Source: CAZKUN01 sp964555935
GTDB lineage: Bacteria; Armatimonadota; Zipacnadia; Zipacnadales; VGFC01
NCBI GenBank assembly: GCA_964555935.1
Contig: CAZKUN010000187.1
Coordinates: 1 to 18,411 of the forward strand
Direction: 5' to 3'
DNA: 18,411 nucleotides
Shown: one piece after another, positions 1 through 5,866 of the stretch
Position numbering within the stretch: position 1 is the first letter of the stretch
Layout of the letters: each line of letters starts with the position of its first letter
The notes under the pieces: generated by a model
Seen by the model: only the letters and a program-made list of their open reading frames with translations
Told to the model about the DNA's origin: nothing
Databases searched by the model: none
Program-made: the position numbers and the translations under genes

Positions 1-221
1 AGGAACATGCGGCCCTGTCATTCCATCCGGTATTAGCAGCCGTTTCCAACTGTTGTCCCGGACACCGAGGCACGTTACCCACGTGTTACTCACCCGTTCG
101 CCACTAAGATGTATCGGTTCTTTGGTCCGAAGACCGCGGAGGTGATACATCTCCGTTCGACTCGCATTTGTTAGGCACGCCGCCAGCGTTCGTCCTGAGC
201 CAGGATCAAACTCGCCATAGA
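1..221 (-). rRNA. rrs: 16S ribosomal RNA, 5' end (partial)
   Basis: Read on the minus strand, this is the start of a bacterial 16S rRNA. The universal GAGTTTGATCCTGGCTCAG block lies at about 195-213, followed by GACGAACGCTGGCGGCGTGCC and, further left, GGGTGAGTAACACGTGG. Helix 6 (V1) is intact: GATGTATC and GATACATC (plus-strand 144-151 and 108-115) pair around a tip closed by a UUCG tetraloop. Only about the first 220 bases are present; the rest lies beyond the left edge. The 5' end is placed near 221 by alignment with the E. coli position of the universal block, so it could be off by a few bases. The gene lies downstream of a strong leader and promoter at 222-405. Confidence 0.97.
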
Positions 222-314
222 AATATCCGTTCCCAAACTCAGACTCTATGTTCTGAGCCGGGGGCAAATCAATACAACAATCGGTGGTCTTCCTCGCTCA
301 AGTACGCTATTCAG

Positions 315-326
315 TTGTCAAAGATC
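315..326 (-). promoter_or_regulatory. boxA-like antitermination site in the rRNA leader
   Basis: The minus strand reads GATCTTTGACAA, close to the rrn boxA core of E. coli (GCTCTTTAACAA). In characterised rRNA operons this element binds NusB/S10 in the nascent RNA and protects untranslated rRNA from Rho. It sits about 95 bases before the 16S 5' end and about 45 bases after the predicted transcript start, which is a usual place for it. The match is by eye; function is inferred. Confidence 0.6.
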
Positions 327-340
327 GCCTGCGTCGTCGT

Positions 341-369
341 CGCTGTGGGGCTTAGTGGCCCCCTCAGCG
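341..369 (-). other. Hairpin at the 5' end of the rRNA leader transcript
   Basis: CGCTG (341-345) pairs with CAGCG (365-369), and GGGGC (347-351) pairs with GCCCC (358-362), leaving a six-base loop and a small internal bulge. The outer arm begins where the predicted rRNA transcript starts (about 370), so nascent rRNA would open with this structure. It could stabilise the 5' end or influence promoter escape; no T-run follows, so it is not a terminator for the rRNA. Confidence 0.5.
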
Positions 370-376
370 AGACCGG

Positions 377-405
377 AGTATACCAGCGCGGCTTCGGGCT
401 GTCAA
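377..405 (-). promoter_or_regulatory. rRNA operon promoter
   Basis: On the minus strand TTGACA (400-405) is followed after exactly 17 bases by TATACT (377-382). Transcription should start near 370 and run left through the leader into 16S. Upstream of the -35 (about 406-430) the minus strand carries A-rich tracts, including AAAAAG and AGAAAT, that resemble an UP element contacted by the RNA polymerase alpha subunit. This is near-consensus for a sigma-70-type promoter and fits a strong rRNA promoter. Confidence 0.85.
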
Positions 406-447
406 GGGATTTCTAGAGTTCTTTTTGGCGGCCCGATTCTGGCGCTG

Positions 448-476
448 TTGAAAGGCCCTGAGGGCTGTGCTATAAT
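448..476 (+). promoter_or_regulatory. Promoter for the ABC transporter ATPase gene, divergent from rrn
   Basis: TTGAAA (448-453), 17 bases, then a perfect TATAAT (471-476). The predicted start is near 483, giving a leader of about 208 bases before the ATG at 691. Only 42 bases separate its -35 from the rRNA -35 on the opposite strand, so the two promoters are back to back and share upstream DNA that includes the rRNA A-tracts. Confidence 0.75.
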
Positions 477-482
477 CGGTCG

Positions 483-690
483 GTTCGCGCGCATAGCGGC
501 CCATATCGGCCTAACGCTGAGTGCGAGAACGACCGGCGCGACGGTCACTTATTAGGGCGCTCGTTACGCGCAAGCCGAGCCCGTCAGCCTTGAGTATAAC
601 ACTGCGGAAGCCGCGACTAGTTCCTGATCGGACCGTAACGGACACCGCAAGTGGCGCGGCCGGGCAGTGGAGTGCCCGCTGGAGACGCGA
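483..690 (+). other. Long untranslated leader of the ABC ATPase gene
   Basis: This stretch between the predicted transcript start and the ATPase start codon holds no convincing gene. It contains a perfect six-pair hairpin at 661-678 (CGGGCA / TGCCCG, six-base loop) ending three bases before the Shine-Dalgarno sequence GGAG (681-684). A structure so close to the ribosome site could tune translation. No riboswitch family or tRNA-like fold was recognised. The 57-codon GTG frame at 521-694 is judged chance. Confidence 0.4.
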
Positions 691-2250
691 ATGAGCGCAC
701 CCACTCGAGCCGTTTCAGCGCCGCTCTTGCAGATGGTTGACATCTGCAAGTCATTCCCCGGCGTCAGAGCACTCCATAACGTATCCCTCAACCTGCGGCG
801 GTCTGAGATCCATGCATTAGTCGGTGAAAACGGGGCCGGCAAATCGACGCTGATTAAGGTGCTGGCTGGCGCGCTTGACCGTGATTCGGGTGAGATCATG
901 GTCAATGACGGTCCAGCCCAGCTCAACACCCCCCAAGCTGCTCTCGCTGCGGGAATCAGCGTGATCTACCAAGAATTCAACCTGGTCCCCCACCTCAGTG
1001 TCGCCGAGAACATCTACTTGGGGCGGGAGCCTCATCGATTTGGCATTGTCGACTTCGCCACAATGAGGGCTGGCGCTCGGGACCTGTTGGACCAACTGGG
1101 GGCGGGCTTCAGCGAAACGGCGTTGGTGACCGAACTCAGCGTTGCCGAGCAGCAGATGGTCGAGATAGCGAAGGCTCTGAGCGTCGACTCCGAAGTTCTG
1201 GTGATGGATGAACCTTCGGCCTCGCTCACCGATCACGAACTCGACGCCCTGTTCGAGCAGATGCGCAAGCTCAAAGCATCCGGGGTCAGCATCATCTACA
1301 TCTCTCACCGACTCGAGGAGGTATTCGAGATCGCCGACGTGGTCACGGTCCTTCGCGACGGTGAGGGGGTGGGCACTGCCCCGGTTGCTGAACTGGACTC
1401 GGCCCAGATCATCAGGATGATGGTCGGCAGAGACATCGAGGATGCAGACGTGCCGAAGTCGAGCGCCGCGGACATGTCTCGCGAGATCCTTCGAGTTGAG
1501 AACCTATCGCGAGGCAGACAGGTGGCCGATGTCTCGTTCTCCCTCTACCACGGCGAGATCCTGGGCATCGCGGGTCTCGTGGGCGCCGGGCGGACGGAAC
1601 TCGTGCGAGTTCTCTTCGGCGCGGATCGGGCGGCGAGTGGCAACATCTACCTGGATGGGCAGGCAGTCAACCCGACGTCGCCAGCACATGCGATATCGCT
1701 CGGGATCGGCCTCGTCCCGGAGGACCGCAAGCTCCAGGGACTCGTGCTTGGCATGGCCGTTCAGGGCAACGTCTCGTTGGCGAATCTAGGTTCGGTGACG
1801 ACCGCAGGCGTCGTTCGAGGTGGTCGCGAACGCCAAGTCGCCGCAGAATACATCGAGAAGCTCGCCATTGCCACGCCCGGGCCTACTCAACTTGCCGGGA
1901 ACCTCAGCGGCGGCAACCAGCAGAAGGTCGTCCTGGCAAAATGGCTATTTGCCCAGTCACGCGTCCTGATCTTCGACGAGCCCACTCGCGGGATCGATGT
2001 TGGGGCAAAGCAGGAGATCTACAAGATCATGCGCGCAGTGGTCGACTCGGGTGCGAGCGTCATCATGATCTCATCGGAGCTGCCGGAGATCCTGCGGATG
2101 AGCGACCGGATCATGGTCATGCACGAGGGGAAGGTGGCTGGTTTCCTTGACGCCACTGAGGCGAGCCAAGAGAGAATCATGACGCTCGCGACCGGGGACC
2201 GCAGCGGCGATGATGAACGGCAGAACAACGTCGAACCGCCGGCCCAGTGA
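691..2250 (+). CDS. Sugar-type ABC transporter ATP-binding protein (two ATPase domains)
   Basis: This 519-residue protein matches the RbsA/MglA/XylG layout, in which two fused ATPase domains energise import of a monosaccharide or similar solute at the inner face of the membrane. Domain 1 is complete: Walker A GENGAGKST (45-53), signature LSVAEQQ (149-155), Walker B VLVMDEP (169-175), and H-loop ISHRL (204-208). Domain 2 has the degenerate Walker A GAGRTE (298-303) typical of this family, signature LSGGNQQK (405-412) and Walker B VLIFDEP (425-431). I chose ATG 691 over GTG 667 because GGAG lies six bases upstream of it. No permease or binding-protein gene is adjacent, so the substrate cannot be named; ribose, galactose, xylose and nucleosides are all possible for the family. 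A hairpin overlaps the stop codon. Confidence 0.93.
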   Translation: MSAPTRAVSAPLLQMVDICKSFPGVRALHNVSLNLRRSEIHALVGENGAGKSTLIKVLAGALDRDSGEIMVNDGPAQLNTPQAALAAGISVIYQEFNLVPHLSVAENIYLGREPHRFGIVDFATMRAGARDLLDQLGAGFSETALVTELSVAEQQMVEIAKALSVDSEVLVMDEPSASLTDHELDALFEQMRKLKASGVSIIYISHRLEEVFEIADVVTVLRDGEGVGTAPVAELDSAQIIRMMVGRDIEDADVPKSSAADMSREILRVENLSRGRQVADVSFSLYHGEILGIAGLVGAGRTELVRVLFGADRAASGNIYLDGQAVNPTSPAHAISLGIGLVPEDRKLQGLVLGMAVQGNVSLANLGSVTTAGVVRGGRERQVAAEYIEKLAIATPGPTQLAGNLSGGNQQKVVLAKWLFAQSRVLIFDEPTRGIDVGAKQEIYKIMRAVVDSGASVIMISSELPEILRMSDRIMVMHEGKVAGFLDATEASQERIMTLATGDRSGDDERQNNVEPPAQ

Positions 2251-2263
2251 TCGGGCCGGCGGT
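2235..2263. terminator. Bidirectional terminator hairpin between convergent genes
   Basis: An 11-pair perfect stem (2235-2245 with 2253-2263, ACCGCCGGCCC and its complement) has a seven-base loop and contains the ATPase stop codon TGA (2248-2250). The plus side continues into moderately T-rich TAGTTCTCTT, and the minus side into TTCGACGTTGTTCT. There is no clean T-run, so Rho-independent termination is likely but not certain. Its place between the convergent ATPase and fmdB genes fits use in both directions. Confidence 0.65.
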
Positions 2264-2295
2264 GTGTAGTTCTCTTGGGCAGCGGCAGGTGTCGG

Positions 2296-2577
2296 TTAGT
2301 CGTCTTTGCCGTCGGATGTCTTCGTCGTCTCACCCGACGATTCGCTTGCACCGACGGATTCCTTAGGCTTTGATGTGGAGCCCGAGCCACTGCGTTTCGC
2401 GTTATCGGTGGTGTAGAAGCCGCTCCCCTTATATATAATCGTTGGGGGGGAAAGAACCTTGCGAACGCGCCCCTTGCAGGCATCGCCCTCGCAGGTCTTT
2501 ACTGGCGCGTCGTTGAACGATTGCATCACGTCAAAGCGCAATCCGCACTTGTTGCACTCGTACTCGTAGATCGGCAT
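2296..2577 (-). CDS. fmdB: FmdB-family small zinc-ribbon protein
   Basis: The 93-residue product begins MPIYEYECNKCG, the hallmark of the FmdB/CxxC_CXXC_SSSS family. The first CxxC (Cys8, Cys11) and a second cysteine pair in TCEGDACKG would bind one zinc ion. The region up to YKGSGFY is the conserved domain; the tail of about 40 residues is rich in Ser, Lys, Thr and Glu and looks disordered. Members are thought to be regulatory or accessory proteins (the name comes from a putative regulator of formamidase genes), but the role is generally unknown. ATG 2577 is chosen over the in-frame upstream extension because homologues start at MPIYEY and AGGAG lies about ten bases upstream. It has its own promoter and faces a CIRCE-like site. 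Confidence 0.93.
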   Translation of the reverse strand: MPIYEYECNKCGLRFDVMQSFNDAPVKTCEGDACKGRVRKVLSPPTIIYKGSGFYTTDNAKRSGSGSTSKPKESVGASESSGETTKTSDGKDD

Positions 2578-2633
2578 GATCGTAAGGCTCCTGTAGTCGG
2601 GCAGCGAACGACGTCGCTCAGACAAGCCGCCGT

Positions 2634-2662
2634 ATATTAGGCCACACTCGCCGAGGTGTCAA
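2634..2662 (-). promoter_or_regulatory. fmdB promoter
   Basis: On the minus strand a perfect TTGACA (2657-2662) is followed after 17 bases by TAATAT (2634-2639). The predicted start is about 2627, giving a 50-base leader to the fmdB ATG at 2577. The -10 region is nearly symmetric: the plus strand reads TATATT at 2633-2638, so it could also serve as a -10 for rightward transcription of the Nif3 operon, though no good plus-strand -35 is visible near 2610. Confidence 0.8.
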
Positions 2663-2676
2663 GCGGCGGCGCGGCC

Positions 2677-2703
2677 CTGGCACTCACCATTACCGAGTGC
2701 CAA
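2677..2703. promoter_or_regulatory. CIRCE-like operator (probable HrcA binding site)
   Basis: CTGGCACTC (2677-2685), nine bases, GAGTGCCAA (2695-2703). The CIRCE consensus is TTAGCACTC-N9-GAGTGCTAA; this site matches 15 of 18 arm positions with the exact nine-base spacer, and eight of nine arm positions are mutually complementary. CIRCE is the operator of the heat-shock repressor HrcA and usually sits in the leader of groESL or dnaK operons. Here it ends 19 bases before the Nif3-like start codon and lies 14 bases upstream of the fmdB -35. The likely target is therefore the rightward operon (2723-7003), possibly with fmdB. No hrcA, groE or dnaK gene is in the window. Confidence 0.7.
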
Positions 2704-2722
2704 CAACAGTAGGCACGTAGAC

Positions 2723-3544
2723 ATGGCCGCGTCATTTCAGGACATCATGGACACCATCGAGGCGTTGGCGCCGCCAGGGCTCGCCGAGCCGTGGGACTCC
2801 GTTGGCCTCCAAGTCGGCGTTCCCGAATTGCCTGTCAGCAAGATCCTTTTGGCGGTTGATGTCACGCGACGCGTAGTTGACGAGGCCGCGAGAATATCAG
2901 CCGACGTGATCGTTGCCCATCACCCGGTTCTCTTCGGCCACGTCCCCACGCTCCGCCCGGACCGCTGGCCAGGATGGGTCGTCGCTCCGCTCATAGCTGC
3001 CGGGCGCGGCCTATATGTAGCGCACACCAATCTTGATACGGCGCGGGCTACGAACACGAGCGTGGCGCTTGCCCAAGCACTAGGGTTTGAGAAGCTGCTT
3101 CCGCTTGAACCGGCAACCGGCCACGAGCCAGGTGCAACTGAAGCCGAGGGGAATATCCCAGGGATCGGCGTGGTGGCGACGACCGACCACATGACGTTGG
3201 AGCAGGCAGCGGCGAACGTCAAGACAGCTCTGGGAATCCACAACGCGCGCATCGCAGACGCCGGCCGCCGCGAGTACTCGCGCGTGGCGGTGGTTGCCGG
3301 CTCGGCGAAGTCATCACTCCCGGCTGTCCTCGCGGCAGACGCACATCTACTGATCGCCGGCGAGATAGGACACCACGGGGCTATCGAGGCAGCCGCCTCC
3401 AGTGTTTCGTCCATCGAGGTTGGGCACTTCACGAGCGAGCAACCTGCGATGACACGGCTAGGCCGCATGCTGCAAGACGAATACGGGTCAAGGGTGGAAG
3501 TAGTCGTATCCGATGACACTTCAGGGGCGTTCGACATCCGTTGA
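2723..3544 (+). CDS. Nif3-like dinuclear metal centre protein (YbgI/YqfO family)
   Basis: At 273 residues this is close in size to short family members such as E. coli YbgI. Family proteins form ring-shaped oligomers with two metal ions per subunit. The visible ligand set is His66-His67 in AHHPVLF, His101 and Asp105 in HTNLDTA, and His235 with Glu239 in GHFTSE. The start residues (SFQDIMDTIEALAPP...AEPWDSVGLQ) match the usual N-terminus of the family. The name comes from an interaction with yeast Ngg1p; a GTP cyclohydrolase-like or metal-chaperone role has been suggested but the reaction is not settled. It is the first gene of a five-gene operon and lies directly behind a CIRCE-like operator. 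The Shine-Dalgarno is weak. Pairing with the next gene, a zinc-ribbon coiled-coil protein, is common in bacteria. Confidence 0.93.
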   Translation: MAASFQDIMDTIEALAPPGLAEPWDSVGLQVGVPELPVSKILLAVDVTRRVVDEAARISADVIVAHHPVLFGHVPTLRPDRWPGWVVAPLIAAGRGLYVAHTNLDTARATNTSVALAQALGFEKLLPLEPATGHEPGATEAEGNIPGIGVVATTDHMTLEQAAANVKTALGIHNARIADAGRREYSRVAVVAGSAKSSLPAVLAADAHLLIAGEIGHHGAIEAAASSVSSIEVGHFTSEQPAMTRLGRMLQDEYGSRVEVVVSDDTSGAFDIR

Positions 3545-3582
3545 CTCTACACGCCAAATCCACGGGCAGGGGTGACACCAAG

Positions 3583-4293
3583 ATGCACAACGACCTACAA
3601 CGGCTCTGGGAACTCCAGAAGATCGATAGCGCGATCGGAGAGCTGGAGACCGACTTGCGGAGCCTCGACGATGGCTCTGACTTACGAGCACAACTGGCGT
3701 CAGCCGAGTTGGAATCGGCGGCGAGGACCTCACGCCTAAATGAGGACGCAGCCGCACAGAGCACCCTTGAGGCGGAATTAGAGAAGACAGAACTCAAGCG
3801 CAGCGAGGCGATGGCCAAAGCCTACGGCGGCACGGTCTCGAACCCGAAGGAACTTGAGACGCTTGAGCAGGGCATCGAGGCATTGGGACGCCAGATGGAT
3901 CGAGTCGAGAACGAGTTGCTCCCGCTGTTCGACAAGGTTGATGAAGAACAGACCGCCGTCGAGGCGCAGGAGGCGGAGATCGCTCGCCTGCGCCGAGGAC
4001 TAGAGCAAACGGTATCCACCCACGAAAACGAGAGCGCCCGTCTATCGGACCAGATTGGCGCCCTGCGGACCGAGCGCAATGGCGCGATAGAGGGCTTGGA
4101 CTCAGGATCGCTCTCGAAGTACGAGCGGATACTCAAGAAGGCCGGCAACGTCGCGGTGGCTGCCGTCCAGGGCGGCATGTGCGCGGCATGCCGAGTGACG
4201 CTACCTACAGTACAGATAACACGCCTCCAGCAGGGAACGGAGCTTCAGCAGTGCGAGAGCTGCTTGCGCATCCTGTGGATCAGCGGTGAATGA
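3583..4293 (+). CDS. Coiled-coil zinc-ribbon protein (CT398/HP0958-like)
   Basis: The 236-residue product has a long heptad-rich helical hairpin (about 5-170) and a C-terminal zinc ribbon with Cys200, Cys203, Cys224 and Cys227. The NPKELETLEQ segment near 88 is the characteristic turn-proximal motif of this family. Chlamydial CT398 and Helicobacter HP0958 (FlgZ) are members; HP0958 binds RpoN and flagellin mRNA, so a nucleic-acid or sigma-factor role is possible but not shown here. ATG 3583 is chosen over TTG 3541 because GGGGTGA lies upstream and the family starts just before the first helix. It follows the Nif3 gene with a 38-base gap, and its last bases overlap the rimI start. Confidence 0.87.
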   Translation: MHNDLQRLWELQKIDSAIGELETDLRSLDDGSDLRAQLASAELESAARTSRLNEDAAAQSTLEAELEKTELKRSEAMAKAYGGTVSNPKELETLEQGIEALGRQMDRVENELLPLFDKVDEEQTAVEAQEAEIARLRRGLEQTVSTHENESARLSDQIGALRTERNGAIEGLDSGSLSKYERILKKAGNVAVAAVQGGMCAACRVTLPTVQITRLQQGTELQQCESCLRILWISGE

Positions 4294-4819
4294 GCGCCCG
4301 GAACTGACCATCAGGCCAGCGATGAGCGGGGACATCGAGGCGATCATCGCAATCGAGAACACCAGCTTCTCCGCGCCGTGGCCGCCCGAGGCCTTCGAAG
4401 AAGAGCTGAGCCGACGAATAGCCACGTACCTGGTCGCGATGACGGCCGGTCAGCTCGCAGGCTACGCGGGGATGTGGTGCGTGGCGGGCGAAGCCCACAT
4501 CATGAACATCGCTGTCGCGCCGTCCCGCCGGCGACGAGGCATCGGCGAGGCTCTACTTCTGACCCTCATCGACAACGCAAGGGAACGGGGTTCTGCTCTC
4601 GCATACCTGGAGCGCCGGGAGAGTAACGATGCCGCCGCACGCCTCTACGCCAAACTCGGGTTCCAAGCCGTTGGACGAAGGCGGCGATACTACCGCGACA
4701 CGGGCGAGGACGCCATCCTGATGGTCCTGTCGCCTTTGGATGACGAGTGTGTCTCGTACCAACGTGAGCACTGGACCCGCTGGGAAGAGCAACATGGCCA
4801 ACGCCCCAATACCGATTGA
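4286..4819 (+). CDS. rimI: Ribosomal-protein-alanine N-acetyltransferase RimI-like
   Basis: This 177-residue GNAT-fold protein transfers an acetyl group from acetyl-CoA to a protein N-terminus, classically ribosomal protein S18. The acetyl-CoA loop is RRRRGIGEA (81-89). The RimI-specific stretch LERRESNDAAARLYAKLGF (about 108-126), then RRRYY and EDAILM, is well kept; most family members read LEVRxSN. It starts at GTG 4286, overlapping the previous gene by eight bases; the nearby ATG at 4290 is in another frame. About 25 extra residues follow the usual end and overlap the tsaD start. rimI beside tsaD is a widespread arrangement, often with tsaB and tsaE, which are absent here. Confidence 0.92.
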   Translation: MNERPELTIRPAMSGDIEAIIAIENTSFSAPWPPEAFEEELSRRIATYLVAMTAGQLAGYAGMWCVAGEAHIMNIAVAPSRRRRGIGEALLLTLIDNARERGSALAYLERRESNDAAARLYAKLGFQAVGRRRRYYRDTGEDAILMVLSPLDDECVSYQREHWTRWEEQHGQRPNTD

Positions 4820-5858
4820 GAACACTCTCGTCCTGGGCATCGAGTCGTCGTGCGATGAGACAGCAGCGGCCGTCATCAAGGGCGGCACTGTGATCGCGTC
4901 GAGCGTCGTGGCCTCCCAGGAGGAACTACACGCGCGGTTCGGCGGAATTGTGCCCGAGGTTGCCTCCCGGAAGCACGTGCAACTCATGCCGGCAGTCGTG
5001 GACCAGGCGCTGATGACAGCGCGGGCCAAATGGTCGGACCTGACAGCCATCGCCGTCACTAACGGTCCAGGGCTGGTCGGATCGCTCATCGTCGGAGTCG
5101 CCGCGGCAAAGGCCTACTCGATGACGTCTGGAGTGCCGTTGATCGGCGTCAACCACATCGATGCTCACGTCCACGCCGTGTTCCTGCATCAACACGGCGA
5201 GCGGTCAGCGTTCGATGCTTCCGGCGCTCACTTCCCGATCGTGTGTCTCGTGGCCTCAGGAGGACACTGCGACCTACTGCACGTCGAGGCCCGGGGCGAG
5301 TACCGACTGCTAGGTTGCGCGCTCGACGACGCGCCCGGCGAGGCGTTTGACAAGGCTGCGAGACTTCTCGATCTGGGGTATCCCGGAGGGCCGGCCGTCG
5401 AGCGAGCCGCGGCCAGCGCATCCGGCGCCTCATCAACCGTCGACCTGCCTCGACCTGACGTGAGAGGGTCGCTCGACTTCAGCTTCAGCGGACTGAAGTC
5501 GGCGCTCGTGCGAACGATGGAGCATCGGGATGAGGATCACGCAGTCGTGGACATTGCCCACGAGTTCCAGAGCGCTGTCGCCGAGACCCTAGTGCGAAAC
5601 ACGATGAGGGCCGTAGAAACTGTCGGAGCCAAGGGCGTCACGCTGGGCGGAGGCGTGGCCGCGAACTCCCACCTGAGGGAGCTGATGGCTGCGGAAGCCG
5701 GCGAGCGTGGGGTCCCGTGCGCTGTCGCGCCGCGCGCGCTCTGCACGGACAACGCCGCCATGGTCGCCGCCGCCGGCGCGTACGCGATCCTGCGCCAGGG
5801 CCCTGATGACCTCTCGCTGGACGTCTTCTCTACACTCCAGGTCGCGAACCACGAATAG
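4794..5858 (+). CDS. tsaD: tRNA N6-adenosine threonylcarbamoyltransferase TsaD
   Basis: TsaD transfers the threonylcarbamoyl group from threonylcarbamoyl-AMP to adenine 37 of ANN-decoding tRNAs (t6A), acting with TsaB and TsaE in bacteria. The 354-residue product shows the ASKHA/Kae1 fold: LGIESSCDET at the N-terminus (14-23), metal ligands His121 and His125 in NHIDAHVHAVF, SGGHCDL (155-161), the DDAPGEAFDK phosphate loop, FSFSGLKSAL, GGGVAAN (285-291), and Asp319 in CTDNAAM. ATG 4794 is preferred over ATG 4740 because homologues begin just before LGIESSCDET and GGAAG precedes it. It overlaps rimI by 26 bases. Its tsaB and tsaE partners must be elsewhere. Confidence 0.97.
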   Translation: MANAPIPIENTLVLGIESSCDETAAAVIKGGTVIASSVVASQEELHARFGGIVPEVASRKHVQLMPAVVDQALMTARAKWSDLTAIAVTNGPGLVGSLIVGVAAAKAYSMTSGVPLIGVNHIDAHVHAVFLHQHGERSAFDASGAHFPIVCLVASGGHCDLLHVEARGEYRLLGCALDDAPGEAFDKAARLLDLGYPGGPAVERAAASASGASSTVDLPRPDVRGSLDFSFSGLKSALVRTMEHRDEDHAVVDIAHEFQSAVAETLVRNTMRAVETVGAKGVTLGGGVAANSHLRELMAAEAGERGVPCAVAPRALCTDNAAMVAAAGAYAILRQGPDDLSLDVFSTLQVANHE

Positions 5859-5866
5859 GCTCCGAT

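Noticed and set aside
521..694. A 57-codon GTG frame in the ABC ATPase leader whose TGA overlaps the ATPase ATG (ATGA).
   Set aside because: It has no Shine-Dalgarno, an arginine-rich composition typical of chance frames in GC-rich DNA, and no recognisable motif. The ATGA overlap is the only point in its favour.
4553..5089. A 178-codon minus-strand frame opposite rimI and tsaD.
   Set aside because: It is a shadow of two conserved genes, with no ribosome site or domain.
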